Of a stretch of 64,000 nt of DNA, positions 32,363 to 42,122 are shown piece by piece; within the stretch, counting starts at the first letter, position 1; the number at the start of each line of letters is the position of its first letter. A program made the position numbers and the translations under genes. The notes beneath the pieces were generated by a model that was given only the letters and a program-made list of their open reading frames with translations, did not search any database and had not been told where the DNA came from. This DNA is from Monarcha castaneiventris obscurior (taxonomy: Eukaryota; Chordata; Aves; Passeriformes; Monarchidae). The DNA lies in contig JAMPIT010000884.1 in the NCBI GenBank assembly GCA_026261815.1, forward strand, positions 12,909,001 to 12,973,000, given 5' to 3'.

Positions 32363-33686
32363 ATGAAGCCTTTAGTCATATGCCTTGTTTTTTCACTAAT
32401 TGCCTTAAGCAATCAAGAGAGTTTGCCCATAGCTCAACCAAAAGAGAATGTTTGGGAAACTGGCCAATGCATCAGGATTGGACACTATTTGTCTAATGCA
32501 TTCAAAGCCAAAAAAACCATTCTCAACATGCTTGGTAGGTTTGCCAGTAGAGAAATGGCCAGTTCCAAAAAACATCCCTCCATCATTTTCGCAGCATATT
32601 TCTAACCCGGTGGATGGATGGCACATTTGGACAAAATTCCTTCCTGTGGCTTCTTCTGAACCTCAGGAACTGGAAATTTTTGGATCAGTGGAAATGGATC
32701 TTTGCATAATATTTAACTCCTCTGAGTCCACAAAAAATCAGAACAAGGTGATAAATGTCACTCCATATCACCTCGATTATAGAAATGCAACATCGCGGTG
32801 TAATTACACTAAGGTGTCTAATAAACCATCCAACCAGGTTGCAGCACAATTGCCGCGAGGAATCTTTTTCATTTGTGGAGATAGAATCTGGCCAGCTATC
32901 CCCGCAAATGTTAAAGGTGGTCCATGCAGCGTTGGGAGACTTTCCTTGCTAATGCCTAACATGATACTGATAAAAGAGAAAAAAGGTAGAGAGAAAAGAG
33001 CTCTTAAAAAATATGATCCCAATTGTGATGACGAAGTTCACACGTGGGAACAGGCCAGAAGAATATCGCTAGCCTTGTTTTCACCACAGGTGACATCAGG
33101 AGTGGTCTTGACACAATTAGACAAAATGGGTTGTTGGCTGAGTAAGTATGCCAACGCTACATCTCTTGCACTGAGTGACATGTTCGTTGACGTTGACAGT
33201 GTAAGACATGCAACGCTTCAAAATAGAGCAGCAATTGATTATCTGTTGTTACTGCATGGGCATGGATGCAAGGAATTTGAAGGAATGTGTTGTATGAATT
33301 TGTCAGATCATTCAAAATCAATTCATGAAAGCATAAGGCAATTGAAAGAGGGTATGAACAAACTTGGAGAAGAGACAGGATCATGGGTGGATGGTATACT
33401 CGACTTTTTTGACCTTACACCATTATGGAAGAAAATTTTGAGAACAAGTACGTATGTTTTATTAGGTATTCTAATTCTTCTCATGTTTGTGCCGTGCTTT
33501 CTTAAATGTGTACGGCAAACCATGGACAGAGCTGTCAAAGAGGTGTTCTTCGCTCAAACAGGAGGGGGAGATGTTGGAACCCAAGGCATGCCTTTGGCTG
33601 CCCTGGGAGGTCAGGAGCCCTGGCACGGGAGTCCTGGACCCTGGAAAAAAGCCCAGAATGACACAGTCTTTGATTTTAGTCCATAG
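32363..33686 (+). pseudogene. env: P4 env, alpharetrovirus-type surface and transmembrane subunits
   Basis: ATG 32363 opens a signal-peptide-like segment (MKPLVICLVFSLIALS). One frameshift near 32450 moves to the frame of a 412-codon stretch. Several N-glycosylation sites lie in the surface part. A furin-type REKR is at 32988-32999. The transmembrane part shows LQNRAAIDYLLLLHGHGC followed by the CX6CC end (about 33215-33295), a block characteristic of alpharetroviruses, then a membrane anchor at about 33435-33510. The frame runs through the polypurine tract into the LTR to 33686. The single break makes this the least damaged env here. Confidence 0.9.
33559..33571 (+). other. P4 polypurine tract
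   Basis: CAGGAGGGGGAGA run directly before the TGTTGG start of the 3' LTR; it lies within the env reading frame. Confidence 0.75.
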
Positions 33687-34233
33687 GACAGGTTGCTGAC
33701 GCAGCGCAAAGTAATGCAAAACAAGAGAAGTTAAAAATGAGTAGTAGTTTAGTATTTTACAAGGTAAAAAGTAGATTTTAGGATTTCTAATATGAGGATG
33801 AAGGGTCTCAGATGGAGGATTTTGGGCGTTGCCCAAAATTGTTGTTGTTGTTGTTCTTCTTCTCCTTCTCCTCCATCTTTTCTCTTAGTGTTGGCATAAA
33901 ATGATTGGTAGAATGAAAAAGAGGTAGAAATTATGTGTCTAGAATAGGTGCAAATTAATTGGCATAGAATAGTAAATAATAAATACGTTGTGAAGAATGG
34001 TTGGATCATGAAAGGGGTACAAAAAGGACGGGACAGCCCAGGACTGGGCAGTTCCCGCTCGGACTCGGCTGGCATCAGATGTGCGGCCGGAGCTGAGAGC
34101 TAGCTAGAGATAAGAAGAAATAAACAACCTGAAACAACGTCTGCAGGCTTTTTTCATCTGTTCAGGCTCGGGGTAAGGTGTCCCAGAGGTGAAGATAAGA
34201 ACCAGCATTTGTGTGGAGTACCTAACTCCCGCA
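33572..34233 (+). mobile_element. P4 3' LTR (662 bp)
   Basis: Matches 27741-28391 at about 98%. The triplet run differs: GTT repeats precede the CTT/CTC run at about 33840-33865. Followed by TSD GGCCCC and P5 gag. Confidence 0.92.
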
Positions 34234-36233
34234 GGCCCCTTCCTCCTCTGCGCCACTGCCTTCAGTTAATGTAGCACGACGTGTCATGCCTACAGCCCCT
34301 CCATTACCGCAGTCCGGCACTGTGGCCAAAACTTTACTGCAGGGAATTGCACCACCTTTTTCGCCACAGCTAGCAGCTGCGGGGGAGCAACATGGTGGCA
34401 GTGGTTACCTCACTGCTTGAAACTGCGTGGCCGGCACCGGCAGCATCGCTTGAGACTCCACAGCCGGCACTGGTGGCACCGCTCGAAGCATCCGCGCCAC
34501 GTCCGCCACAGCCGCATTCAACAGTCGGCATGGCAGGATGGCCGTTTCCCCATACAGCATATGGCCACCCTGCGCCCGTGGTGACCAGCCATACTGCGCT
34601 TGCGCTCATGGTGACCAGCCGCCCTGCGCCTGCACCTGTGGCGCCCAGCTATCCTGTGCATGCACCTGTATCCAGGTATCTTCCTGCACAGGCGCAGCCG
34701 CTGATAGAGGACCTTTTGGCACAGCAGAATACGGTAATATGGGAAGCATCAACACAGCAGCTTACAGTATTGGAGAGAATATCTCAGCAGTTGGTGGCAT
34801 TGCTGGAGGTTGCAGCAGGTCACCACTACCAGACCTGGGCAACCTGAGCCGGCTATGCCAGCAATTCGGCTGGCAGGTCCAGCAGTGGTTCCAGCGGCTC
34901 CAGCGGCTCCAGCAGTTCTGGCAATTCCGGTGGTCCTGGCAGTGGTTCCAGTGGCTCCAGCAATTCTGCGAGCAGTTCTGGTGGTGACGGCACCTGCACA
35001 GCCAGCAGTAATGCCACAAGCGACACCACCACAAGTAGCACTGCCACAGACAGCTACATTGCTACCCTCTGTGCAACCATCTACGGACCTGGCACCTGTA
35101 CCCTGCCCACCTCCATTGTTCATACTGGGGTCAGCAGAAAGACCCCTGTCTGACGATACAGGCAGCGATGCAGACAAAGCACCTGCTTCACAGGTGGCTG
35201 GACGTCAGCGATTGGTAAAATGGCGTCTCCAGAACCACTCTTGGACACTTCCAGAGTGTATGGTGACTGTGTGTCCAAGAAACTCAGAGCGTTCCTGGGA
35301 AGTGGTCAAAATGCAGGCTCTGGAGACGGGAAACTGGGATTTATTAGAGAAAGCAGGAATGCCTGAAGGTACAGGAGGACCTGTGCAGGATCAGGCAGTT
35401 GCCACAGCACCTCAAGAAGGTGTATTGGTAGATCAATGCGATAGCGAAACCTCACAAGGGGCTGCCCAGGCTTATCCTGTGTATAAAGCTATCCCAAATA
35501 CAGGTCAACTTGATAGGCATGATGTTATTGTATGGAGGGTGGTACAGGACTTGCAATCCAAAATAGCAGAATATGGGCTTAGCTCTCCTGAAGTCATGCA
35601 GGTTGTTAGAGTGATAAATACTGACCTGCTGGCTCCGTTTGATATTAAGCATTTAGATCAGGTGTTATTTAAACCGGCGCAATTTACAGTTTTTGAGAAT
35701 AACTGGAGAAGGATGGCTGAAAAGACTGCAGTACAGAATATGCAATTACCTCCAAATGATCCTAGATATGCAGTTGGAGTAGATGCCCTTATGGGAAGTA
35801 GTCAATTTTCTAATGACGATCTCCAAACTACTTGGCATCCTCAGATCCTTGAACAGGCTCAAAAGGTCGGCATGGCAGCCCTATTAAAGAGCATAGATGT
35901 GGCTGCTCCTAAAACACGATATGTAAAAATATCTCAGGGGCAGAAAGAGCAATTTTTATCCTTTGTAGAGAAAATTGCCGCAGCACTTGATAAGCAGGTT
36001 GATGATACGTTAAGGCAGATGTTATGTACACAGTTGGCAAGAGATAATGCCAATGACTAGTGTAGAAAAATCATAGATGCTTTACCTGGGACCCTACACT
36101 AACAGACGTGATCGAAGCCTGTGCTAAGGTGGGGTCTGGGGAGCATAACATGCCTGCTCTGGCTGCAATTCTGTGGCCTATTCAATCTGGACGAAGAAAT
36201 TTTACGGTTGAGAGCAAGCAGTAGCAGGCTAGA
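34234..36233 (+). pseudogene. gag: P5 gag, part 2 (Pro/Ala-rich linker, capsid)
   Basis: Resumes after P4 in a frame that stops at about 34421 and continues with shifts through a Pro/Ala-rich and low-complexity region (34390-35050). From 34810 to 36060 the frame is open: linker, then capsid (PVYKAIPNTGQLDRHD, about 35480) and the major homology region (ISQGQKEQFLSFVEKI, about 35930). TAG at 36058-36060 and a frameshift near 36095 follow. Capsid-end sequence runs to about 36165. 36166-36233 is unclear, and the inverted LTR terminus starts at 36234. Confidence 0.8.
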
Positions 36234-36279
36234 CAGAAAGCTGGAAAATCTCTTCGTAGCCAAGCCTTCAGCATCCACA
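36234..36279 (-). repeat. Inverted 46-bp copy of the P5 U3 terminus
   Basis: Its reverse complement starts TGTGGATGCTGAAGGCTTGG and matches 26752-26797 at 43 of 46 positions, then similarity stops. It is the right-hand end of P5, immediately followed by the TSD GCTACC. Confidence 0.88.
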
Positions 36280-36422
36280 GCTACCACCACCCTGACTAAC
36301 AGGGTGTCAGGTTGTGTCCTGACTCTGTCAGTGTTCTTGTACTATTGCATTCATTTTAATTTTCCTATTAAATTATAATTCTGACTTCCGATCTCCCACT
36401 GGTTTATTTTCAAGCTAGTACA

Positions 36423-37056
36423 TCACCCTTCCCCAAACCCGTCAAGGCAAGCACTATGTGCTGACCATGGTGGAAGCCACCACTGGATGGTTGGAGACCT
36501 ACGCTGTGCCTCATGCTGCCTGGAACACCATCTTGGGCCTGGAAAATCAAGTCCTTTGGAGACATGGCACCCCTGAGAGGATCAAGTCAGATAGCGCAAC
36601 TCATTTCAAGAATAACTTTATAAACACCTGGGCCAGAGAACACAGTATCAAATGGATGTATCATAACTCCTATCATGCACCAGCTGCCAGGAAAGTTGAA
36701 CGGTGCAATGGACTACTTAAGACTACCCTGAAGGCACTTGGTGGAGGGACCTTCAAAAATTTGGAACTGATTTTACCAAAGGCCACCTGGATGGTCAACA
36801 TAATCTCCATTAATCAAGCTAGTCCTGCCCAGTCTGAACCATTGCACACAGCAGATGGAGATAAAGTCCCTGTGGTATACATGAGAGGCATTTTAGGAAA
36901 GACTGCTTGGATTAGTCCCACCTCAGGCAAAGACCCACCCATCTCTGTGACTGTTTTTGCTCAAGGACCTGGTTGCACTTCGTGGGTAATGCAGAAAGAT
37001 GGGGAAACCCATTTTATACCACAAGGAGACCTATTTTTAAGTGTGAACTGCATGTA
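36423..37056 (+). pseudogene. pol: L1 integrase, part 2 (core and C-terminal domain)
   Basis: Open for about 200 codons from the S6 junction (VLTMVEATTGWLE) to TAA 37054-37056. The second catalytic Asp region reads KSDSATHF where ERVL normally has an Asn-Gly after the Asp. The Glu region reads ARKVERCNG. The C-terminal block with FAQGPGC and WVMQKDGE is typical of ERVL integrases. No dUTPase or env follows. Confidence 0.85.
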
Positions 37057-37147
37057 AGGTTTCATTGTGTATGTATATATCTGTAGAGTTTAAAGAGGGT
37101 ACGGATTTGTGTATAATGTAGATGGTAATAGAATAAGGGGTGGATAA
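37057..37147 (+). other. L1 spacer with degenerate polypurine tract
   Basis: AT-rich spacer ending in AGAATAAGGGGTGGATAA directly before the LTR start; a weak polypurine tract. Confidence 0.5.
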
Positions 37148-37677
37148 TGTCTTAGGTTACAATGTAAGATGTAACCAACAGTATATTTTCTATAACCATC
37201 TTCATAAGCTGTTAAAGCAGGTGGGGCAGTGTTCTATCTTCTGCTAATGGGCCATCAAGGCTTTACTGCATGACTCATAAATTACATCATCCCATTGTGA
37301 GATGCTCTGCCCAGGGGGAGGAGCCAAGCATTCCTACCTGGATATAATCTGAGGTTTGGAACACCACAGTCAGCCCTTACCTACTGGATTCTCAGAGGAC
37401 AAGAGCTACATAAACACCACTGGACCTTCAGAGGAAGACCAGACCCTTTGTCCCAGCTTCTACAGGATCACCACTTCAACAGAACCACATCTATCACCTC
37501 AAGAGGACTGCAGCCACCATTTAATCGGACTGCTACCACCACCCTGACTGGCAGGGTATCAGGTTGTATCCTGTCTCTGTCAGTTTAAGCCAGTGTTTTC
37601 TGCCTTTATTTTAATTTTGCTGTGAAATTGTAGTTCTGACTTGGAGTCTCCCACTGGTTTGTTTTCAAACTAGTACA
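37148..37677 (+). mobile_element. L1 3' LTR (530 bp)
   Basis: TGTCTTAGGTTACAATG...CAAACTAGTACA. Shares U3 with the 5' LTR, but its U5 is of the S6/S9 type (TCTCCCACTGGTTTG). Confidence 0.82.
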
Positions 37678-38522
37678 ATCTTATTCTGCCTGAGAAAAAA
37701 GATGTGGTCTGAGAGGGACTGGCAAAAACTGTAGGTGGTTTCTAAAATTATATGCTGAGGAGATTGGAATGACTGGATGTTGTTACATCTTTGACTCTCA
37801 CACCTGTGGCAAACCAGATTATTTCAGGTAGTAGAGTTTTACTGAATGTTGTTTCCCACTGACCTTTTCCTGTTTCCCCAGGTATAGGTTCTGGGGATCC
37901 CCTGAAACCTGGTTGGTAGGAGGGTGGTAATCTGGGACGTATATATTTAGTTGGGTTGTGGTGATACCTGGACCTGTAAGGTTATGGCTCCGAAAGGTAA
38001 GGCAGCCTAAATTGAACTTGCCAGCCTATTTTCGAGCCAAGCTTACAAGTCCAACAGGTATCAAAAATAGTTTTGTAAAATTGTCTAACATTCAAGAATG
38101 CTGCACCTCACCAAAGCAGTGTGTCAAAGAACGCACAGGAAATCACAGACCAGACTGCTAGAGTCTTTGGGCAATGCAGCTGAAAGGCTGGTTCATGAAC
38201 TCTCCCCCCAATCCTGATTTGCATTGCACCTTGCCTGCAATTTTAGAGACTCACGGGGTGGAAGGGGTGTGATGAACTGCATAGCATGATATTAACTAGA
38301 CTTATGCTTTGATTGTTGGAATAGCAATTCCCCATTATATGAGTTCCAGTATACTTTCCTCTTCTTTTCTTTCTGCTCTGTCTGCTTGGTTAGACCACTG
38401 GAGGAAAGGTAACATTACTGTGGTCCTGTTGGAAATGATACAACTTTTAAAATTTTTTATTTAACTTTAGTCAGGCGTTTGTTCCCCTTTGCCCAGGGAG
38501 GAGGCAATTGACGTTCCTCTTC
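37678..38522. other. No gene recognised
   Basis: AT-moderate sequence without convincing ORF, LTR ends or CR1. The last five bases, TCTTC, are the left TSD of S7. Confidence 0.5.
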
Positions 38523-39196
38523 TGTACTGGTTTGAAGGTAAACCAGCAGGAGAAATTAACCCCACACAAATACTTTGTGAAAGATTTTAAGTTGGAGTTA
38601 CAATATCGTAGAAAGATTACAATAAATGCAATGAATATAGAAAGACTGGCTTAAAACCAAAAAGTCAGATACTGATACTCGGTTGGTTAGGGTGGTAGTC
38701 TGTTTTGCCAATCAACACGGGCAATAGAATGGACATAGACACCGATAGGAAGAATGGTCTTATTTTACTATTAATACTGAGGCAAAACAGAAGTAAAAGG
38801 ATACATTTGGTAAAACAATAAGCTTATTACTCGCTCGGCTTTAACAACAGGTAAAAATAAGCAAGGTAATGCATCTAATTACTATACGAGAGAAAGAGAA
38901 TAGTGATTGAGAAAGATATATCACCAGTTGCCTAAATACTTTACCATCATCCAGAGTCCCCAATCGCTGGGCAGCCCCGTTTCTCAGCGAGGACCTGGAG
39001 AACCCTTCCTGGCAATTGGGAAAATGACCCCTTCAGGGTGCGTTGTGCTGCTGCTCCCCCAGAGGGAGTTATCACTGTTGAGTCATGGCAAAGATAAATA
39101 AACAATGCTCCACCCATCTTAACAGTTCATCATAAGATGATGTAGATGGTGGCAAATTACATACATTGGTTATACCCCATATTGTAACCCTGGACA
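38523..39196 (-). mobile_element. Solo ERVL LTR S7 (674 bp), minus strand, TSD TCTTC
   Basis: On the minus strand it starts TGTCCAGGGTTACAATAT and ends CTTCAAACCAGTACA, the ERVL LTR pattern of S6 and S9. TSD TCTTC is at 38518-38522 and 39197-39201. Confidence 0.86.
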
Positions 39197-39201
39197 TCTT
39201 C

Positions 39202-39764
39202 CTAAAACCCTGTTCACTGGGTGAGGCCTGATGAGTTTAACATACACAGATTGGGAGTAGCCATCAGATACACAGGAGATAACAAAGCTTACAAACATTA
39301 CCCCTAAACATCAACCCCTGGCGCAGTCAGAGCCGTCGCTACTGGGTAGCTTGTACGCTCTGCCGGTTGAGACCTGCCGGGTTTTTTCCTGCTGCAGCAC
39401 CGGAGTTTGATACATACCCAGGATCTGTGCTCGTCTCTGCTATTCCAGCCTGCTGTTCCCGAGGGTCCGGCCGGACACTGGGATTGGCTGCCCAGGTGTT
39501 TGTGAAGCTTTTTGTCCATCCCTTCCTGGGACCCCAAGCCGCCATTACCGGGTGCTCCCCGAGCTCGCTCCGGAGCGCCCCCTGCAGCCGCGGGGGAACC
39601 ATCGCACCCACCCTGCTCACCGGGGGCCGCCAGCGCCCCTGCCGGCCATGAGCGGAACTGCACCCAAGGGAAAGGGCCCGGCAGCCGAGAGAGGGCTGTC
39701 ACTGGGTTTGTGGCTCTGTTTGCTGTTACTGCCACAGTTATTGTTGTTTGTTTGCCTTGTTATA
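39202..39764. other. CpG-rich block of unknown origin, upstream of L2
   Basis: 39310-39660 is notably GC- and CpG-rich. It may be the U3 of the L2 LTR or a separate promoter-like insertion. No ORF is convincing; the open frames on both strands are explained by GC content. Confidence 0.35.
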
Positions 39765-39930
39765 CCTATGTATATATTAGTAAAGAACTGTTACTCCTAT
39801 CCCTCATATCTTTGCTTGAGAGTCCCTTAATTTCAAAGTTATAATAATTCGGAGGGAAGGGCGTTGCATTTTCCATTTCAGGGGAGGCTCCTGCCTTTCT
39901 TGACTGACATCTGTCTTTCAAACCAAGACA
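39765..39930 (+). mobile_element. L2 5' LTR, R/U5 part
   Basis: Homologous to 11275-11436 of L1 (CATATCTTTGC ... TATAATAATTCGGAGGG ... CTTTCAAACCAAGACA). Its U3 and start cannot be placed. Confidence 0.65.
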
Positions 39931-39935
39931 GATCA

Positions 39936-39953
39936 TGGTGCCCAATGTGGGGC
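39936..39953 (+). other. L2 primer-binding site, tRNA-Lys1,2
   Basis: TGGTGCCCAATGTGGGGC matches the tRNA-Lys1,2 PBS at 16 of 18 positions; both differences are C-to-T at CpG sites. Confidence 0.75.
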
Positions 39954-40479
39954 CTGCAGGCATCGAGAGAAAGGGATGAAAAAGGAATAACAGCTCTTGG
40001 GTAACTCAATTCTGTGTGCTGAATATAGAAACCTTGTAAGGCAGCACTATGTGGTCCAGTTTGCCCTGGTTCAGGTGGCACGTGGTCATGGCTATATTTC
40101 TCCCTTTTGCAGCTCCTTTTCTGAACATGGGTCCCTCTGACTAAGGCTACTGTTGCTGTTATCCAGTTTGTCCTATGGGTTGATAAGGTGAGGAATTCAT
40201 GGGCTTTTAACTTCCTCCGGAATGTGGGCACATGGATACAGGGCTATCACACACTAAGTGCATGCTTTTGGGGTTATGTTAAAAATGGTACTTTCTGTGA
40301 GGAAATGATACCAGGGGAGGTTTTCTCCCAACCCCTCAACCAGTTCTTTGGGTCTACCCCACTAGTTTTCGAAAGGTTTAGATTTCCTCTGGATACTAAC
40401 CTATTGCTGCTGATAGGCCTACTCTATTTAGTGTTCAGAGATAAGTTGAGATTGATTTGGATAACTACCCAGACACCCA

Positions 40480-40830
40480 CTCCAGAGGCTAGGAATGCTG
40501 CCACAGAACCTGACAGGGCCCCAGAGACTAGAGATCCTGCCCCAGAGACTAGAGACCCTGCTGCAGAGACTAGAGATCCGGCCCCAGAGCCTGATCTTGC
40601 CCCAGGACCTGACAGGGCTGCAGAGACTAGAGATCTGGCCCCAGAGCCTGATCCTGCCCCAGGACCAGACAGAGTGCCAGAGACTAGAGATCCGGCCCCA
40701 GAGTCTGATCTTGCCCCAGGTGACAGGGCTGCAGAGACTAGAGATCTGGCCCCACAGCCTGATCCTGCCCCAGGACCAGACAGAGTACCAGAGACTAGAG
40801 ATCCTGCCCCACAGCTTGATACTGCCCAAC
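40480..40830 (+). repeat. Pro/Thr-Arg-Asp-rich coding repeat array in L2 gag
   Basis: Imperfect units such as CCAGAGACTAGAGATCC and GAGCCTGATCCTGCC alternate, encoding ETRDPAPE and PDPAPGPDR blocks. All lengths keep the frame. L1 has only a short version at 11985-12066. Confidence 0.85.
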
Positions 40831-42119
40831 AGCCCACCTCAGAAATGAGCCACCCAGATTGGATGGGGGTGATAGAGGAGAAGATACGCCAGGTGCTGAG
40901 GGAATACACCTCCCCAGCTAGTGGGAAACCCTCTCCCTGCCCCAATGAGGGAGAGTCTGATGGTGCAGCAGTGGAACCTGCGGATGTTACAACTGTCCAG
41001 GCTCCAGCTGAACCACAAGGGCAATCCCAGCCAGCAGCAGTCACCCCTGTGCAGAGGAGGAAATACAAGGCCAAATCAGTGCACTCAGTTAATGATGATG
41101 GGGAACCAGGGCCCTCGCAACCAGCAGGGGAGCCAGAGCCTGAAATCATCACCAAGTCCCTGTCGTATGACAGTCTCCGTAATATGCGAAAAGACATTGT
41201 GCGGAGGGGATGTGAGGCTTATACAACCTGGTTACTTCGGGTTTGGGACCTTATGGGTACAGGCGTGCAGCTGGATAGTGGTGAGGCAAGGTATTTGGGA
41301 TCTTTGACCCAGGACCCAGGTGTGGATCAGATATTTGTGAGGGAGCCAGGGCCCCTTTCTCTCTGGGAGCAGCTTATGAGTGTGAGAGAAAGGTTTGTCA
41401 ACAAAGAGAGAATGCAGGAGTACCACCATAGAATGCAATGGAAGACACTTGAGGAAGGGATCCAACAGCTAAAGGAAGTGGCAGTATTAGAAGTACTCTT
41501 TGGGAGGGATGGACAGCATGATAATGACCCCAACAAGGTCAGGTGCACAGGGCAGATGTTGTGGAACCTGGCAAAGCTAGAGCCACAGCAATACACCACC
41601 TTCATTGCAACCATTAACGCCGAGGACAACCAAGAAACAGTGGGTTCTGTCACCAACAAGCTCAGAAATTATGAGAGTATGGTTAATGGCCCGCTCAAGG
41701 CTCATGTCTTTGCTGTGGTTAAGGACCTCAAAGAGGAATTTAAAGAGGCGATCAGGGGGGTGAGGGAGGAGTTGAGAAAGATCAGTGTGGCACCAGTGCA
41801 AGTCACAGGCCCCCAAATCAGAGCCCGACATCCCCCAGCTATAGAGAGAGGGTACACCTCACAAGATGAGCTATGGTTCTTTCTTTGCGACCATGGGGAA
41901 GACATGAGAAGGTGGGATAGGAAACCCACTTCTGTCCTGGCAGCACGGGTGCATGAACTCAAGGAGAGAGACACTAACCGAGGGGGTTCTGCTATGGTGA
42001 AAGTAGCCTCAGCCTCCCGTGACCAAGCTGCCAGGTATTACAGAAGGGAGGATGATATGTCAGATCCCCTTGAAGGAACCTCAAGCATGTATGCCCAGGG
42101 AGGAAATGATAACCAGGGC

Positions 42120-42122
42120 TAG
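42120..42122 (+). promoter_or_regulatory. In-frame amber codon between L2 gag and protease
   Basis: TAG in context CAG GGC TAG AGG GGC; protease follows in the same frame with no other stop for about 90 codons. The L1 copy has the same TAG and context at 22618-22620. This looks like a readthrough junction as in gammaretroviruses. Confidence 0.6.

Larger units (their letters stand above)
27741..34233 (+). mobile_element. Provirus P4, internally deleted beta-like gag-pol with alpha-type env
   Basis: LTR-PBS-gag-(deletion)-RNase H/integrase-env-PPT-LTR, 6.5 kb, inside P5 gag. TSD GGCCCC is at 27735-27740 and 34234-34239. The LTRs differ by 13 substitutions in about 640 aligned bases (about 2%) plus a triplet-repeat length change. 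About 2 kb coding for the capsid C-terminus, nucleocapsid, protease and most of RT is missing. Confidence 0.92.
26752..36279 (+). mobile_element. P5, truncated beta-like provirus with an inverted U3 right end
   Basis: Left end is a normal 5' LTR followed by PBS and gag. The right end is not a 3' LTR: 36234-36279 is an inverted copy of the first 46 bases of the LTR (43 of 46 match). Both outer termini are therefore U3 ends. A perfect TSD GCTACC (26746-26751 and 36280-36285) proves an integrase-type insertion. P4 lies within its gag. Protease, pol and env are absent. Confidence 0.88.
26365..36422 (+). mobile_element. Solo ERVL LTR S6 (about 524 bp), TSD TCACC, split by P5
   Basis: Left part 26365-26751 starts TGTCCTGGGTTACAATG; right part 36286-36422 ends CAAGCTAGTACA. 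The 5-bp TSD TCACC is at 26360-26364 and 36423-36427. Its insertion point falls exactly where the L1 integrase reading breaks and resumes. It is the same LTR family as the L1 3' LTR, S7 and S9. Confidence 0.88.
10169..37677 (+). mobile_element. L1, host ERVL provirus interrupted by seven insertions
   Basis: Pieces in order: 5' LTR (10169-10676, 11286-11436), tRNA-Lys-type PBS, gag (11550-12066, 20849-21460, 22037-22620), protease (22621-22761, 23368 on), RT and RNase H to 25403, integrase (26020-26359, 36428-37056), 3' LTR (37148-37677). Without its insertions it is about 7.5 kb. Colinearity with L2 (39765-43394) across each gap, together with TSDs, proves that the gaps are insertions. Outer TSDs were not found. 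Many stops and indels make it inactive. Confidence 0.88.
40049..42122 (+). pseudogene. gag: L2 gag, nearly open ERVL Gag
   Basis: ATG 40049 (MWSSLPWF) is colinear with L1. One extra base near 40135 shifts the frame; from there it is open to TAG 42120-42122, about 660 codons. Hydrophobic segments occur at the N-terminus and at DTNLLLLIGLLYLVFRD (about 40395-40445). Then comes a Pro/Glu/Thr-Arg-Asp repeat array (40480-40830), an acidic Pro/Gln-rich stretch, and a helical region rich in Trp, Glu and Arg (41170-41800) that probably contains the capsid equivalent. No zinc knuckle was seen. ERVL gags are poorly conserved, so domain limits are guesses. Confidence 0.8.

Noticed and set aside
37678..37682. 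TSD for L1
   Set aside because: Bases after the 3' LTR (ATCTT) do not match those before the 5' LTR (CTGCT).
40424..41197. 257-codon minus-strand ORF
   Set aside because: Antisense of the repeat array in L2 gag.
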